Made by a program: the position numbers and the translations under genes. The notes under the pieces were generated by a model, which did not search any database, was not told the DNA's origin, and was given only the letters and a program-made list of their open reading frames with translations. This document shows, one piece after another, positions 36,194-49,127 of a stretch of DNA of 64,000 nt. Position 1 is the first letter of the stretch. Each line of letters starts with the position of its first letter. This DNA is from Utricularia gibba (lineage: Eukaryota; Streptophyta; Magnoliopsida; Lamiales; Lentibulariaceae), in contig NEEC01000013.1 in the NCBI GenBank assembly GCA_002189035.1, positions 434,001-498,000 of the forward strand. The letters are read 5' to 3'.

Positions 36194-37508
36194 TACACAT
36201 TTTAATCCTTTTATCTTTTGCTTCAGTTGTTGAATAAGCTACATGAGTACTACCATGTCCGAATCCATTGTCCTTCATACGGATTGGATTAGTCATAGAA
36301 TTTCCCCGAAACACTTCTCTCATTGTATTGATGTGGAAAGACGCATTTGATAAAATTCCCGTGATTGTGGATCAAGTTGTAGACTCGTACAGCACAAAAT
36401 GAAAGCTTTTGACTGACCAAGACGGTTGCAGCGACGAGCTGGTCTGAACATTGAGAAGAAATGATGTTACTGTAGCTATTCAATTTTGCCATTCTTCTTC
36501 ATGTTTTATACGTGTGATGAGAATCTCTATCAAATACGATTTGTTGTATGTTTTTAATCTAAGTCATACTGTCATGAGTTATGATATTTTTGTGGAGATT
36601 GTATTAAAGATAACGCCAAAGTTAAGATATTGAATGTGATCTTAATATTCCAACAAATTAAGTTGAAGAAACAAATGGTAATTAAAATAAACCATTCATT
36701 TAATTGTAATGAATTTTGTGTTAATTGCTCAAAAAAATAGTTTTTTTTGCATATTTTGTAGGTAATTTTTGTAAGCTTAAGGAAGTAAATGACAACCAAC
36801 TAGAGGATAATCATGATCTTTTATTTGATAATTTGCTTGATTATGATAATAATTATGATGAATATAGAGAAGAACGAAATACTGAATATGATGAATAGAG
36901 ATAAAAAAGTATAACGAATGATACAAAAGAAATAGATCAAAAAAGTATGGTCATTGAGCTCAACCAACCTTTATTGAAAATTTAATAAGAAGGGACAAAC
37001 AAAATCTAGATAACATTCCATATTTCATACATCAAAAGATATATTTCAACAGTAAGTGATTGATTATGTACTCAAGATCGAAAGACAATTTGTTACATAC
37101 CTGGTGCAAGATAGAAAACATATTGAATTCGTTTTTATTAGTCGATTTGATCAAGATTGTAAATGGAGAATATGTTGTGTATATATAAGAAATATTCCTT
37201 ATAAATATATTGAAGATTGAATAAAAGTTAAAAATATTGATGGTGCCAAAAATTGACATGCAATACAGAGATGGTGACAAAATACCATCCCTGGTAGTGT
37301 AATTCGGAGAATGAAATCGAAGATCTTGGTAGATGTTAAATCAGATACCTTGGTGGATTGGTAGGACACAACCCAAATTGGTCATGGGATACTGAATGAA
37401 AGTAGAAACTACAAATCCGGCCTTGAGCATTACAGCAACATATGTATATAAATCGGTCTCCAGCAACCGATAAAGCAGTTTGATATATGTGGGGGATAGG
37501 AATAGGAT
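36194..37508. other. Downstream of glycerol kinase; AT-rich, possible MULE scrap
   Basis: The 3' untranslated region of the kinase probably occupies the first 200-300 bases. Around 36830-37250 a plus-strand frame reads VLKIERQFVTYLVQDRKHIE and then DQDCKWRICCVYI. This weakly recalls the N-terminal domain of Mutator-like transposases (a C-W-I pattern). Too weak for a firm call. Confidence 0.35.
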
Positions 37509-37950
37509 GGTGTCACACTCTAGCCGTTTTAACATAGTCTTAAAAGTAGTCGCCATATAGGAGTTTAGGACATGTGACGTTTATCCATCAATGGGACCAC
37601 ATACAAGATAAGACTAATCCTATCATGTGCAAAAAATAGCTGATATTCTGAGAAATCAGTTGACTAGGGTTCTCCTATGAATAGAAGCCCAACTCAAAGG
37701 AAACGCATCCTGCATTCTGCACTCTCTATGCCATCTTTGTAATTTTATGTCTTGTCCTTAATGAAACCCTTTCTCTGGTGAGCTCTCCCAACTCTATGAT
37801 TTTTCGTTATAGCGGTTTTTACGTAAAAATTCTGATCTCATTTCACCACTTTCTTTAGCATATTAATCATAACCCCTTCGGAGCCACTTAAATAGATGAT
37901 TTACAACAAGAAATTGGACCCTTCTACTATACGATTTTTTCATCACAACA
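37509..37950 (+). repeat. Tat/gypsy-type LTR, copy 3 (solo or truncated)
   Basis: This is similar to copies 1 and 2: 'ttcttaaaagtagtcg'-like block, 'ctcctatgaatagaag', 'tccttaatgaaaccctttc', 'ggtttttacgtaaaaatt', and an end in CATCACAACA. It is preceded by the purine-rich tract 'gtgggggataggaatagga', which would fit a polypurine tract, so it may be a 3' LTR whose element is otherwise lost. Confidence 0.55.
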
Positions 37951-39159
37951 AATATAATCATTTATATTTTAAAACTTAAAGGTAATTACTATTCAATAAA
38001 TTAAAAAGGGATAGTTAATTTTCAATAAGAAAATTAGGATAGTTACTTTTCAAATAAATTAGTTGGGTAATGGTTACTTTTCAAAATAATTCGAAAATAT
38101 ATCTTTTTCCTATGATTTATGACTATTGTAATTGTGTGTATAAAATATACATGAATAATGTATACAAAGTAGTTAAGAGAAAAATGATAAGAACTATTCA
38201 TTGCTTTCTATTCAAACTTTTGACATAATATCACCATTGATTTTCTCTTTAAAAAAAGATTTTAGATCACATCTTCTTCAGATTTCCCACCATCATTCTT
38301 CCTTGGTTTTGGATTCTCTTCCGCTTGTATGATTCAATGAAAAAGCAAGACTTAATAATAGTTATTCCTCAGGCACTAGAACCTCATTCCTCTTACTATA
38401 TTCTCTTAGTGGATCATGCGAATATGATGTTGGTCTCATTGGTTCTTTCTACATGCGACTATCTCACTTAGGCAAGGTCTTTTACTCTATAGCTCTTAAT
38501 TTGCAATAAGCTAGGGTTTCTTATTGGGAAAATTGTACAACTAGAGAAGTAAATCTACAACTATAATAAGAGGAGGCATTGTAATGACCCCATTGAGTCA
38601 CAGCTTCACCATTCAATTGATAAAGCCATCCTTCCAACATTCTTACTATACAAATCAAAACAATTAGGCAAAAATGGCAACAATACAAAATTATAGATAT
38701 AGCAAATATATCACGGAAGAATATTATAGGCCAAAGGTTAATTCTATTGGCTTTACTTACAATAGGCTTACTAATCTTTTCAAAGAAACTTTCCATTTAC
38801 CATCAAAAGGCACAAAGTAGTTTAGAGAAGAAAAAATTAAATCCCAAAAGGGTCAGGGAATCACTTCCTCATCAGTTAATGTGACTAAAAATATTGTAGC
38901 TATTGAACATGCTAAGAGCTCCTCCCAAAGAACCAGTCAACCATAAGGACTAAATGAAATTTTGATTTTAGAACAATTCAAAAAGTATACTTGAATTTGT
39001 CAAATAGAGGATGGTGGTATATTAGTAACCACCCCCATCACACAAAAGTAAATAAAGGATAATGATCAATCAAACCCTTCTACACATTAGGAAAAATGTG
39101 GTGTCTAAGGTAAATCTTTTTTGGTGGCATAGACACATCATGCTTTTGCACTCAAGAGT

Positions 39160-40200
39160 ATTTGAATAATTGATTCTGGAGCAAATGAAAATATGTGTTT
39201 TAACCAAAATCTCTTTCAATGCATTGATGATACTAATTGCTATGTTAAATTTCTTGATGGGAGAATAATCTTCATCCACAAGAGAGAAACATTAAGAATC
39301 AATCCTAAGATATGTATAAAGGATGTAGTTTACATACATTACTTTAATATTAACTTATTATTAGTACATAAATCAATAGTAAGATATAATGTCATTTTTT
39401 CCTGTGGGTCTTGACATTTTTTATTTTATAATACTCATCTACTTATATGATGATTAGAAAGACTAGACAAGATAGTGCCCTATATTTTGTAGATCAAGCA
39501 AGCATTTTGAATTTTGTGAAAGAGAATGTTAGCTTTGATAACTTACATGTTGATAAATGTTTTTTTGGTTCTTTTGCAACTTGTGAACATTTTGATTTAT
39601 GACATTGTCAGTTAGTCCATCCTTCACATCCTAGTCTAAATCACTTAACCACACCATTTCCTTTTATTAAAAGCATGCACAATAAAAATATGTCTATGTT
39701 CTCAAGCTAAGATATGAAAAAAATGTATTTACTACTCATTGATTGCATACTTATAGGTGATATCTTACATGTAAATAGTTGAGACTCCTATAAAACCCCT
39801 AAATTTTTTTTTCTATAGTAGATGATGGTGGACTACTTAAGTATGTTTTGTGAGAAAAAAAATGAGTCATTTAGTATATTAAATTTATTTGACAAGCTTG
39901 TTTGAAATAAGTTCTTTATAGATATCAAAACCATTAAGTCGAATTACAAAAAAAAATTCTTCTCCTTGAATTTTGTTGATGCAGGTACTGAACTTCTGCT
40001 ATCACATGTGGAAACCTAGAGCAAATGGAATAATTGAATGAAGGAATCAATAGTTACTGAATATATTTGGGGCACTGTTGTTTCAAGTCTATCTACTATA
40101 GAATTCTAGGGATATGCTATGTTGGTATCCCATGAACAATTTTGTTTTTCCACACCCTATGAGAAAAAAATATCCTAAGAGAAGCTAGTGGGTAAGACTT
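39160..40200 (+). pseudogene. Copia A protease and integrase (5' part)
   Basis: Broken plus-strand frames follow the copia order: an IIDSGA-like protease start near 39168, VKFLDGRIIFIHKRETLRIN, VVYIHYFNINLLLV (the LLSV region), a degraded GAG-pre-integrase 'HCQLVHPSHPSLNHL' near 39600, and integrase core pieces ending in a TPYEKK-like motif near 40160. Non-functional. Confidence 0.7.
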
Positions 40201-40759
40201 CAAATAATGAGAGACTAATGGCTAGATTGTTCCAGGCATGTATTGACTGAAGCCACATGAAACATGAGGTTTTAACAAAAAGAGCTTGTTTGGTAATTCG
40301 GTTTGGAAACATCTAGGTGTTTTAGAGATCTTGCCTGAAACCTTTATCGATTATCCTCTTCTTCTTTTTAATTCACCTCTCATTTAAGTTTGAGAAAATC
40401 TATGATTCCAAGCAACTTCAGAGCCAATTTTTCCCTTTCAACTTTCTTTTGCCTCTCATCTCTATCTCCAACTTAAATATTCTAGCACAAATCAAGTAGG
40501 TTCTATTTAATTTTTTTGGTTTCAAATTTGGGATTCTATTTTCATGGGTTGAATTTCTCATTTAAGTTTTGACATATGACTTTCATAGGTATGGGTTTGA
40601 TGCTTGGCATCTATCATTTTCGATTCTTGTATTTTTATTGGATTTGTGATTCAAGAATCTCAATTACTGAATCTTAGATATTATTCTTGATTGCTTATTG
40701 GATATGTGATTCTAAAATCTTGTTTTCAAATTTGATGGGTTGTTTGATTCAATAGGAGA

Positions 40760-42005
40760 CATGCTCCCCTCAAGAGTTAGAATTGTTATACTAGTAGTGG
40801 CACATCTTGTGCAAGAGGAATTATACATGACTCATATTATGGTTCCGCTGATCTTAGAATCTTATCTTGTATCTTCATAGCATAGACTCAATGCTCATAT
40901 GCTAAACAGATACCAAGGCAAATTGAGCATTTGAATGCTTGTTTCATTGATGAAAGAAGTTTCAGTTTAGAGAAATTGGGACTCAGTAAGGATGCATTCA
41001 ACCAATTGGTCTATCTTCTCAAAGGTTATGAGAATTTTAAACCTTTTAAATACTTAGATGTGGTAGAGGGAGTAGTAATTTTTCTGTTAGCAATATCTCA
41101 TCATTGAAAAGCATGTGATGAAAAATTTAGTTTCTAGAATTCATCTTGGACAATATCTATGTATTTTAGCAAGGTTCTTGTAGCAGTTCTTGCATTGCAT
41201 CAAAGGCTGATGAAAAAGCCTACTATTGACAATTCTAGCCCAACATCCAAGTTCATTTTTTAAGCTTATTGATTTCCTATTTGATTTATCAACTAAACTG
41301 CAATTTTTTTTTTTAAGTTCTTTCATTCTTCTTGTAGAATTATCTAAGTGCACTAGATGGTTCTTATTTTGATGTACTTGGAGTTTTTGATGATAGACAT
41401 ATGTTTATTTATATCTTAGATGGTTTGGAAGGATCTGCTACAGATAAAAAAGTGCTTCATGATTCAATTTGCCATATAAAAGCAGTCATAGTGTGCAAAG
41501 GTAATGCAGTGCAGACTTATTTACAATTTGTTTAAGCTTCATGACTGAAAATTTAATTTATGTATGCTTCTATTATTTTCTTGATAATGACTATACAAAT
41601 AGTGATGGTTTTCTTGCACCATATAGAAGTGTATGCTACCATCTTAAAGAATGAGATGCATGTTTAGGAGGGCTATAAAATGCACGAGAGTTTTTCAACA
41701 AGAGGCATGTGAGTACAAGAAAGGTTATTGAGAAAGCATGGGAGCTAATGAAAATGAGATAGAGAATAGTTTGTAATTTTAGTTACTACCATATTAAGAA
41801 TAAAAATAGAATTATTCTTGCTTGTGCTATCCTCCATAATTTCCTTCGACTAGAGATGCCTACAGATCCATATGAGGAAGAAGTCATTGAGGATTCAACT
41901 AACCTTAATGCCCAAAAGTATGAAACTAAAGAATATGACATACTGAGCATTGAGAATATAGAAGCCCAAATAGTAAAATTTCACAAAACATCTGCACATT
42001 TATGA
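40760..42005 (+). pseudogene. PIF/Harbinger DDE transposase pseudogene
   Basis: Pieces in order: LSI-like and SLMKEVSV text from 40920, then a KNLVSRIHLGQY-like helix (41120), YLSALDGSYFDV (first catalytic Asp, about 41343), FIYILDGLEGSATDKKVLHD (about 41400), DNDYTNSDGFLAPYRS (about 41585), NAREFFNKRHVSTRKVIEKA with the catalytic Glu (about 41680), NRIILACAILHNFLRLEMP (about 41810), and a stop at 42003-42005. A segment after YFDV is shortened relative to the family, and several stops and frameshifts are present. Confidence 0.75.
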
Positions 42006-42922
42006 GTGACAAGATAAAAACAAAACTTGATAGTAGTAAAATGTGATAAGTAGCAAGATTTTTACATACTATGCTCACATATATACACTATAAATAGTAA
42101 AGAACAAAGAATATGTAATTAACTGTTTTTTTTAGTTTATGGGTTCTTTTTTTTTTAGCTTTAATCCTTTGATTATGATGAAGATCAAAGAATATGTAAC
42201 AAACTGTTTTTCTTAATATAGATTGTATATTTGAAATGAAATAAAAACAAACATGCAAACGTAGCCAACAAACTTGTTTTGTCCAGGTAAAATGAAAAAT
42301 TCAAACAAAGGCATTCATAGCAAGAGGGCAATGACCTAAGCTATGCCAAACAAAAGAAGAACTCCTACATTTAACACACTTCACCGCAAGGTCCTTGCAA
42401 GGTCAACCATTATGATCTTACATTCAACATTAGAGCTCTCAAGAAACAATTGTAGCTTCGTTGCATTTTTTATGATCATCTCTATAATAGATATTCTTTG
42501 CATGGTGCTAATTGAAGTGACATTCCCCTAATGATATCACTAGCCACTCGACCCCTATCTTTGTGATCCTTACTCTCAAAAACAAGAATCTCACCTAATT
42601 GACAAATTTCTGCATTGATACGGTTGTTCATTTCTTTCAACTACTCAATAAAGGCATCAAGTTCTACTGGACTCCACAGCAAGATCATCATCTAGAGACA
42701 CTTAATCTTACATGAATCTGCTGAAAATGAAGAAGAAGCTTCAAAAGTGGGAGTATCATCAATCTAATGGTGGTTAGATGGTGTTTCTATATACCTTAGA
42801 TATTTGGTTGCTTCCAAATAATTCACAACATATGTAAAGACTTCATCTGTTATTGATTCAATAGCTTGAGCATCATTCTCTACAAATTCAATAATGATTC
42901 TATTATAAAAAATGAACCACTA

Positions 42923-44198
42923 GTGTTAAGTGTCATTTTCTAATTATTTATTAGGTATTATTATGTATTAATTTAGTACTAAGTCGCCCAATTAGGAGTC
43001 TTATTATTAAGTATTAGATTTTTATTAGAAAAATCCTATTTTCCCAATTTGTATATATTTTCTGTCTTTTTTCTCACACTTTGATCGAGACATTTCAAAA
43101 GACTGTCGTGGAGTGTTGCAGGAGTATTGCAGATGGTCAGACTCTGAGTTTTCGTGCCTTGTACGCGACTTGGAACAATTGTGGGTGGAAAACTGACACT
43201 AGTCAAGGCCCCTGACTTACGGCATGTCAGAGTCTGTAGAAATGATTGGATGCTAACTTGCACACAAAGGAAGTCTGGTGGCGCATGCAAGACAGAAGGA
43301 ATGATGGGAAGGGGACCCAAAGGAGTTAATGCACGTGGAGGAGTGATATAAAATCCATTTGGAGCACTTAGTTTCGAACTTTTGCCATTTTCCTTTCTAG
43401 ACTTAGAACATTTTGAGTTCTTCCTCCCCTCCAAGGAGGAAGAACACTTAGCTTTCAATTTCCTTTCTGTTTTCATAGCCCTTTCGTGCTTAAAACCTTT
43501 AGTTTCTGGGAGTAGATGAAATTTCGTTCCAAGTCTTGAGCAATACACTCGGTTCTTCGCTGAATTCAATTCGGATTCTGCATACTTCCACGCATATTGT
43601 TGCAGTCTTTCTGTAACGACTCCTAGTCAAGGTCCATGAGTAGCAGGCCACTCCTCGCAGATTTTAGTGAAGATCAAGGTAAAGAGCACCAACTCCAACC
43701 CTGCCGGTTCGAGGGAAGTCGCGGATTGTTTGTGGTCTAGGTACCGTGATAGTGGACATGTTGTGACCTCAGACCTGCCACTAGCCATTGACAATAGTTG
43801 GGCACACGCGCGCAATTCAGTTTTGAAGGCAATTCTCTTGTCTTCCTAATCGTCCAAGGGGGAATCACATGAGGCTATTCCCGTGCTTCCTAGTAGGCTA
43901 TTCCTTGCTCCTATAACCAGCTATTCGGAAGAAATCAGTGGAAACCGAGGCAAGGATGGACAAAGGAAGGAGATGGAATCTTATTCCTAGGAACTGCGTA
44001 CCATAGTCAAAGCCCATCACTTAGGTTATAACTTTTAAAAACCCCCTTTTGTAAAACTATGACATTTTGTGAAAGTTTCTTACAAACACTTTTCACGAAA
44101 AACAACTCCCTAAGATCGATACTCGTACTACGCTTTTTGTGTTTTACGTTTTATAAATATTTAAAATTTGTTGAGGAAAACGACATGCAACAATTATT
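42923..44198 (+). mobile_element. Solo LTR-like insertion in Harbinger ORF1
   Basis: It interrupts ORF1 between KQWPFYS and the following acidic segment. It begins (G)TGTTAAGTGTC, has AT-rich blocks typical of plant gypsy LTRs, and ends near GACATGCAACA. CACTA occurs directly before it (42918-42922) and just after it (44199-44203), a candidate 5-bp target duplication, though six bases separate the CA end from the right copy. A 177-codon open frame on its minus strand (43036-43569, Ser/Lys-rich then Pro-rich) has no similarity I recognise and probably arises by chance. Confidence 0.55.
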
Positions 44199-44412
44199 CA
44201 CTATAAAAAGGCCACTGCTTGAACCCCAAAATGTTATATACCTTCTCATTGTGGTTCAAGTAAGACCAGATAACAACAAAAAGATAACGAAGAATGTTCT
44301 AGTGTTACTTCTTTGAATTCCATCCACATGTCTTCAGATGCATCCAACATATTATTCATGCTATTAAAACCCGTGCTTGATTTGTTCAAAAAATTATAAA
44401 TAATTTGGTGCT

Positions 44413-45769
44413 TAATAACATATGATTTTTACTGTTTTTATGATATGAAAATTATAATATTTTAATTATGTTTTAGTTGTTTATTTTATAGTTTCAAATA
44501 TTTTTCCAAAATATAACAAGTGTATGAATTTATATGCATATGAGCTAAATCCTTTGATTTAGTTCATTCTATGTTATAAATCATTTTTGAGTCTAGCAAC
44601 AAGTCCCAAAAACCAGGAAAGGACACAAGGATTTCGTGCAAGTAGCCAGTTCGCAGAGGAGCAGTATAAAAGAAGGGATAATGAGTGCATTATCACTGCA
44701 ACAAATTGCAAGTCCGGGGTAGGAGCAGTAGCACTGTCAGTGATCATACTTGCTTAGGGAGATGAAGAAAGAAAATATTTTTTTTAGGAAAGGGAGAGAA
44801 TTGAAGTGAGCTTCAGCAGCAACAAAAGAACATACACACACAAAGAAGTTCCAAAAACATTGAACCAACAAAGAGAAGAAGACCATTTTTATGAGAGAAA
44901 AACCTTCAATATGAAGAACAAGCTCAAGAACCTAGTTTAGCACTATTATTTCTAGCTGTGAACAGTAGTTAACGGAAGCAAAAACTCATTTTACTTTTGT
45001 TATCGTTAGACAACTATTTTACTTTTCTTATTATTTTTTCTAGCATTGGATATGATGACATTCTCAATTTATGTTTATGAAAGCTTGCTTATGGTATTAA
45101 TTATGAGTGATTAGATTTAGGAGATGCCTTAGGGGTAAGGAAGGTGGTGTAAAATGAGTGCATAGTTTGATTGTAATTTTCACACAATAGTTGGGTGTAT
45201 TACTTGTCTCGGGCAGATCTAAGGGATAAATAAACCAGATACATAAATTAAATCCTCAACTTGAAGGTAGGCCAAAAAGTTGAGACAAGATTATTAGGTG
45301 TTACTCCTGAGTAGAGAAGAACTGGATAAACCTAATTCTATGTATTCCATAATTGGGTAGACTTATACGTGGAATGGATTGGGACACTAGGGATTATTGT
45401 AGCAAAAAAATATAAGAATAACCTAGGTAGACTTATGTTGTTTGGGGTTATGAAAGTTTGAAATTGTATATTAAATTAGGGGTTTGTTTACCACACCATC
45501 AGAATACTCTGATGCATCATATTACTCTTTATGCAAAATTTGAGTTATTTATCTTTTGCATTGTCATTTGCTGCGAATTTCTTGTCTTGTATGTTAATGT
45601 TAATCTCGGATCCGATAAAAACACTTAACAAGCATTTGCTTCTTGATTGACCCCAAACTTCCACTATGCATTTTATGTTTAATTTGTATTTTGTGAAAAC
45701 TATGAATTACAAATTTATTTGATACGAAATTTGATTTTATTAGAACAATATCAAATTTTTCATTTATCA
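44413..45769 (+). mobile_element. Family T solo LTR in Harbinger ORF1
   Basis: It interrupts ORF1 after the WKKD codons. It starts TAATAACATATG (family start TGATAAC), ends TTTTTCATTTATCA, and is similar along most of its length to the copies at 1-855 and 49128-50305. The flanking 5-mers are GTGCT and GTTAT, at best a weak target duplication. No coding sequence is seen. Confidence 0.65.
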
Positions 45770-47294
45770 GTTATCCTTCTTCCAATTATACACCTTTGAT
45801 TGAAGATGAGTTGTGACTCGAATATTTGCTCTTGGACTCAGCTTAAAAAAAGATTCTTCAAGTGCTTGAAGATAATTTCCATTAAAACCATTTTCTATAC
45901 TTCAAACTCCATCTATGATTTCTTTCAAGTCTTGTACCAAAACCACTCCTCATCAAGTTTCCATTGGCGCTTCATCTTCACACCTTCACCACTCTTCTTG
46001 GATGATTGTTTACCCACTTTACTGTCAAAGAAAACCAAGATCAGAATCAAATGAAGACAAAATAGAAAATATAGGGTGTTTAGATTAAAATAATTGTGTC
46101 ACACAAAAAGTTTTACCAAATTACCTGTTATTTTTTTTTGTTATGAAAATGCCTGTGATTTATGAATTCATTGCCAAAATACCTACATTTTATCTCAATA
46201 TTATTTTGGGTATGTAAACCTACAACTGACACATTGACTCGATTAGCATAGTATTGAATAAATTGATAGAAATTCAAAAAATAATAATTGGTCCAAATTT
46301 TTTAAATGAGGATTTTAAATTTTATTATTGAAATTTATTTTTTTGCAGAATTTTAATCAAAATTCGAATTGTGGAAATCTATTAAATTAAATTTTAAATT
46401 TTATGTTTCCGGAAAAAATATGTTGTGAAAAATAATTTAACAAAATGGAAGTCAAATCTTTCTATTTCCTAAAAATATAATACTATTCAAAATTTTTAGT
46501 ATTAATAGAATAAAATTCAAGTATATTTAAAAAAAAAACTCTTCAAAATGTATCTTCTTAAATATTTTGAATTTTTGCTTTTAAAATATATTGCATTGTT
46601 TTTTAATTCTTCTCAAATTTCTATTTTTGAATCTAATTCTAAATCTGAAATTTTCCAAATTTCTAATATAGATGTGAATGGAATTAAAAAAAAATCGTGA
46701 AATTGAATAATAAGATATTTAGAAGCTTTTTGGTAATAAAATATTTGATTAAAAATAACAGGCAATTAAACCCATAAACATAAAAAAACAATAATTAATA
46801 ATACTGCATGCATTAAATGTCAAATCGTAGGTATTTTGATAACTTTTTTAAAAGAAACAAGTATTTTAGAAAAAAAAAATCCTTACACAGGCAATTTAAT
46901 AAATTTCTCGGTGCCCTTGCTATTCTTTACCCTAATTCCTCGCTCAACTCAAATTGAATCCATCATAAGTTTCATTTTTATAGATTGAAAAACTAGACAG
47001 ATTGGTGGAAAATGAAAAAATTTTGGCAGATAATTGTGGTGCCTAAATTGATGCCACTAGAAGGACAGAAATGAAGATTCCATATAATTATAAGGTTATA
47101 GTTGGCATTTTAATATATAATATTTTAATCTATCTAAACTTAATCAATCATATCAAATCAATAATTTTACTAAACCATAATAATTTCAGCACACCTACCA
47201 AACAAACACATCTTTTTTAACTAATATCCATGGGTTTATTTATACCATAATAACACAACCCCTAATAAGTTAAATACACATAACAAATGAGCTC

Positions 47295-48800
47295 TAAGGG
47301 TTTTGGAATGCCTTTCCTTTGGCACTACTCTCAAGAGAAATTGCTGTAAACTAGATGAAAGTGGAAAATTCTATGTTTTTATCGGATAGCCACAAGGTAT
47401 TAAAGGGGATTACCTGTATGATCTGCAAATTAAGGAAGTTTTTGTATCTAGGCATGTGATATTTCATGAAGGAATCTTTCCATTTTTTTTCAAAATTTTC
47501 GAAATAGATGAACTTTCCAGCACATCTTAAGGAAGTATTGCAGAAGAAAATTCAAGATAACACCAAGACCATTACTTGAATAGGCTATACCATATTCTAC
47601 CACTAACTAGCTCAATGAGTGAAGTGCTTACTTCCCCAATCAGCCCAAGGAGCCCACCAGCTCCATTAAGGCCCAGTCTACAATAAGACCCAAGAAACAT
47701 GGATGCTTTTGGAACAAAAAAGAGATCCATGTTCACCTTCTCCACAAAACTAGAAAGGCAAAAGGGGGATTGGCGACTACCCAATTATCTTCACATATAT
47801 GAGCATAATATGAGAGATCCATAGATAAAGAAAGATTGATATCCACTCATTGCCATTATTAGTACCGAAAGACTTAGTAATGGGCATCATCGGTTCATCA
47901 AAGATCTATCAAAGACCCATGAGCCAATGATGTATGAAGAGGCCACACAATATCTAGAATGGATTGCAGCAATGGAGTCAGAATTATCTACTTTAGAAGT
48001 GAGCAGATGTAGAAAATCATCTCAGTCCCACAACAAATAAAATTGATCAAATGCAAGTAGATGTTCAAGATTAAGATGAATATTGATGAGCTAATAGAGA
48101 GGCATATGGCAAGCTTAGTTGCAAAAGGATAGTCAGGTACATGGTTTTGATTACATTGAAACTTTTAGCTCTATAGACAACATACCATTGTTAAATTATT
48201 TTTCATTTTGGACTTAAAAAAATCATGGAGCCTTAGAAAAATTGATATGCATGATGCCTAATTTAATCGTTGCTTGGACAAAAAGATTTACATGAATTTA
48301 CCACTAAGATATGAAGCTAATAGCATGCACGAAAATTGAAAAACCAGTTTGTGTTCCTAAGAAAGTGATATATGGACTTAAACAAGCATCAACACAATGG
48401 AATGAATTAAGGTGTTTTGGTGGAGTATGGTTCATATAATCACAAATTGATCACTCCTTATTCAAAATGCACTCAAAAGAGGTTAATTTTATTGCTTTGT
48501 TGATTTATGTAAATGATATAGTTGTAGGCAGTAATTCAAATAGAGGAATTGATGAATGGTTGATAAATCTTAGTTAAAAGTTTAGAACTCGTGATATTGG
48601 GAAACTTAAATATTTCCTACGACTTAAGGTGGCATGGAACAAAAATCGGATAAACTTGTGTCCGAGAAAATAAAAACATGATTTGCTCTCGGAATATGGT
48701 TTGCTTGCTACAAAATGAGTGCATACAGCACTTATTCATGATATAAAATGGAGGATGAAACCTCCTCTATACTTTGAGATGTCACAAAGCATAGAAAACT
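47295..48800 (+). pseudogene. Copia A integrase end and reverse transcriptase (5' part)
   Basis: Plus-strand pieces: LRVLECLSFGTTLKRN, GKFYVFIG, LYDLQIKEVFVSRHVIFHEG (about 47400-47480), then MMYEEATQYLEWIAAMESEL (about 47930, the start of reverse transcriptase), DYIETFSSID, a degraded YGLKQAS near 48370, and YVNDIVV (catalytic YVDD with one Asp replaced by Asn) near 48510. It stops at the copia B insertion at 48803. Confidence 0.7.
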
Positions 48801-49127
48801 GTTGTAAGAAGTCTATAGCTCACTAATTGGGAACCTGTGCTTGAGAGGCAAGACTTAAACTTAACGAAGAATGTGTACAAAAAGGTATATTGTTACATGC
48901 TTGTTTTTCTATTTATAGGCCATTCTTTGTGATCGTTGAATACAAGTGTATACCTACACCTGCTTTGCAGGTTATCGTTGGCATATAATCAGGCCAGCTT
49001 GGGTTTTGGTCCTTTCCTTAAGCACAGACTTGGGATGCTTGCTCCAAGCAAATACGTAGTCTTCCACCATTGGGGACTGGTATTCAGCCCCATACCTGCT
49101 CATTCATCCATCGGTTTTCTCAAGTCT

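Larger units (their letters stand above)
42330..46060 (-). pseudogene. Harbinger ORF1 (Myb/SANT-like) pseudogene split by two LTRs
   Basis: Minus-strand pieces, N- to C-terminal: 46060-45770 (KMKRQW start, ENGFNGNYLQALEESFFKL, then HLQSKVYNWKKD), 44412-44204 (YNFLNKSSTGFNSMNNMLDA, later KQWPFYS), and 42922-42330 (AQAIESITDEVF, YIETPSNHH, EMNNRINAEICQLG). These are the Myb/SANT-like DNA-binding helices and the acidic C-terminal part of the protein that pairs with Harbinger transposase. The gaps are exactly the two LTR-like insertions. Stops also occur within the pieces. Confidence 0.7.
40282..47294 (+). mobile_element. PIF/Harbinger DNA transposon inside copia A
   Basis: The ends match as inverted repeats: GAGCTTGTTTGGTA on the left and, on the complement, GAGCTCATTTGTTA on the right (11 of 14). 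The flanking triplets are AAA (40279-40281) and TAA (47295-47297), close to the usual TWA target duplication. Copia A coding resumes at 47295 with the LRVL.CLSFGTTLKR segment expected next in integrase. Inside are a DDE transposase (plus strand) and a Myb/SANT-like ORF1 (minus strand), tail to tail. Two LTR-like insertions sit within ORF1. Confidence 0.75.

Noticed and set aside
43036-43569. 177-codon open frame on the minus strand
   Set aside because: It lies wholly inside an LTR-like insertion, has skewed low-complexity composition (Lys/Ser-rich then Pro-rich) and no known similarity.
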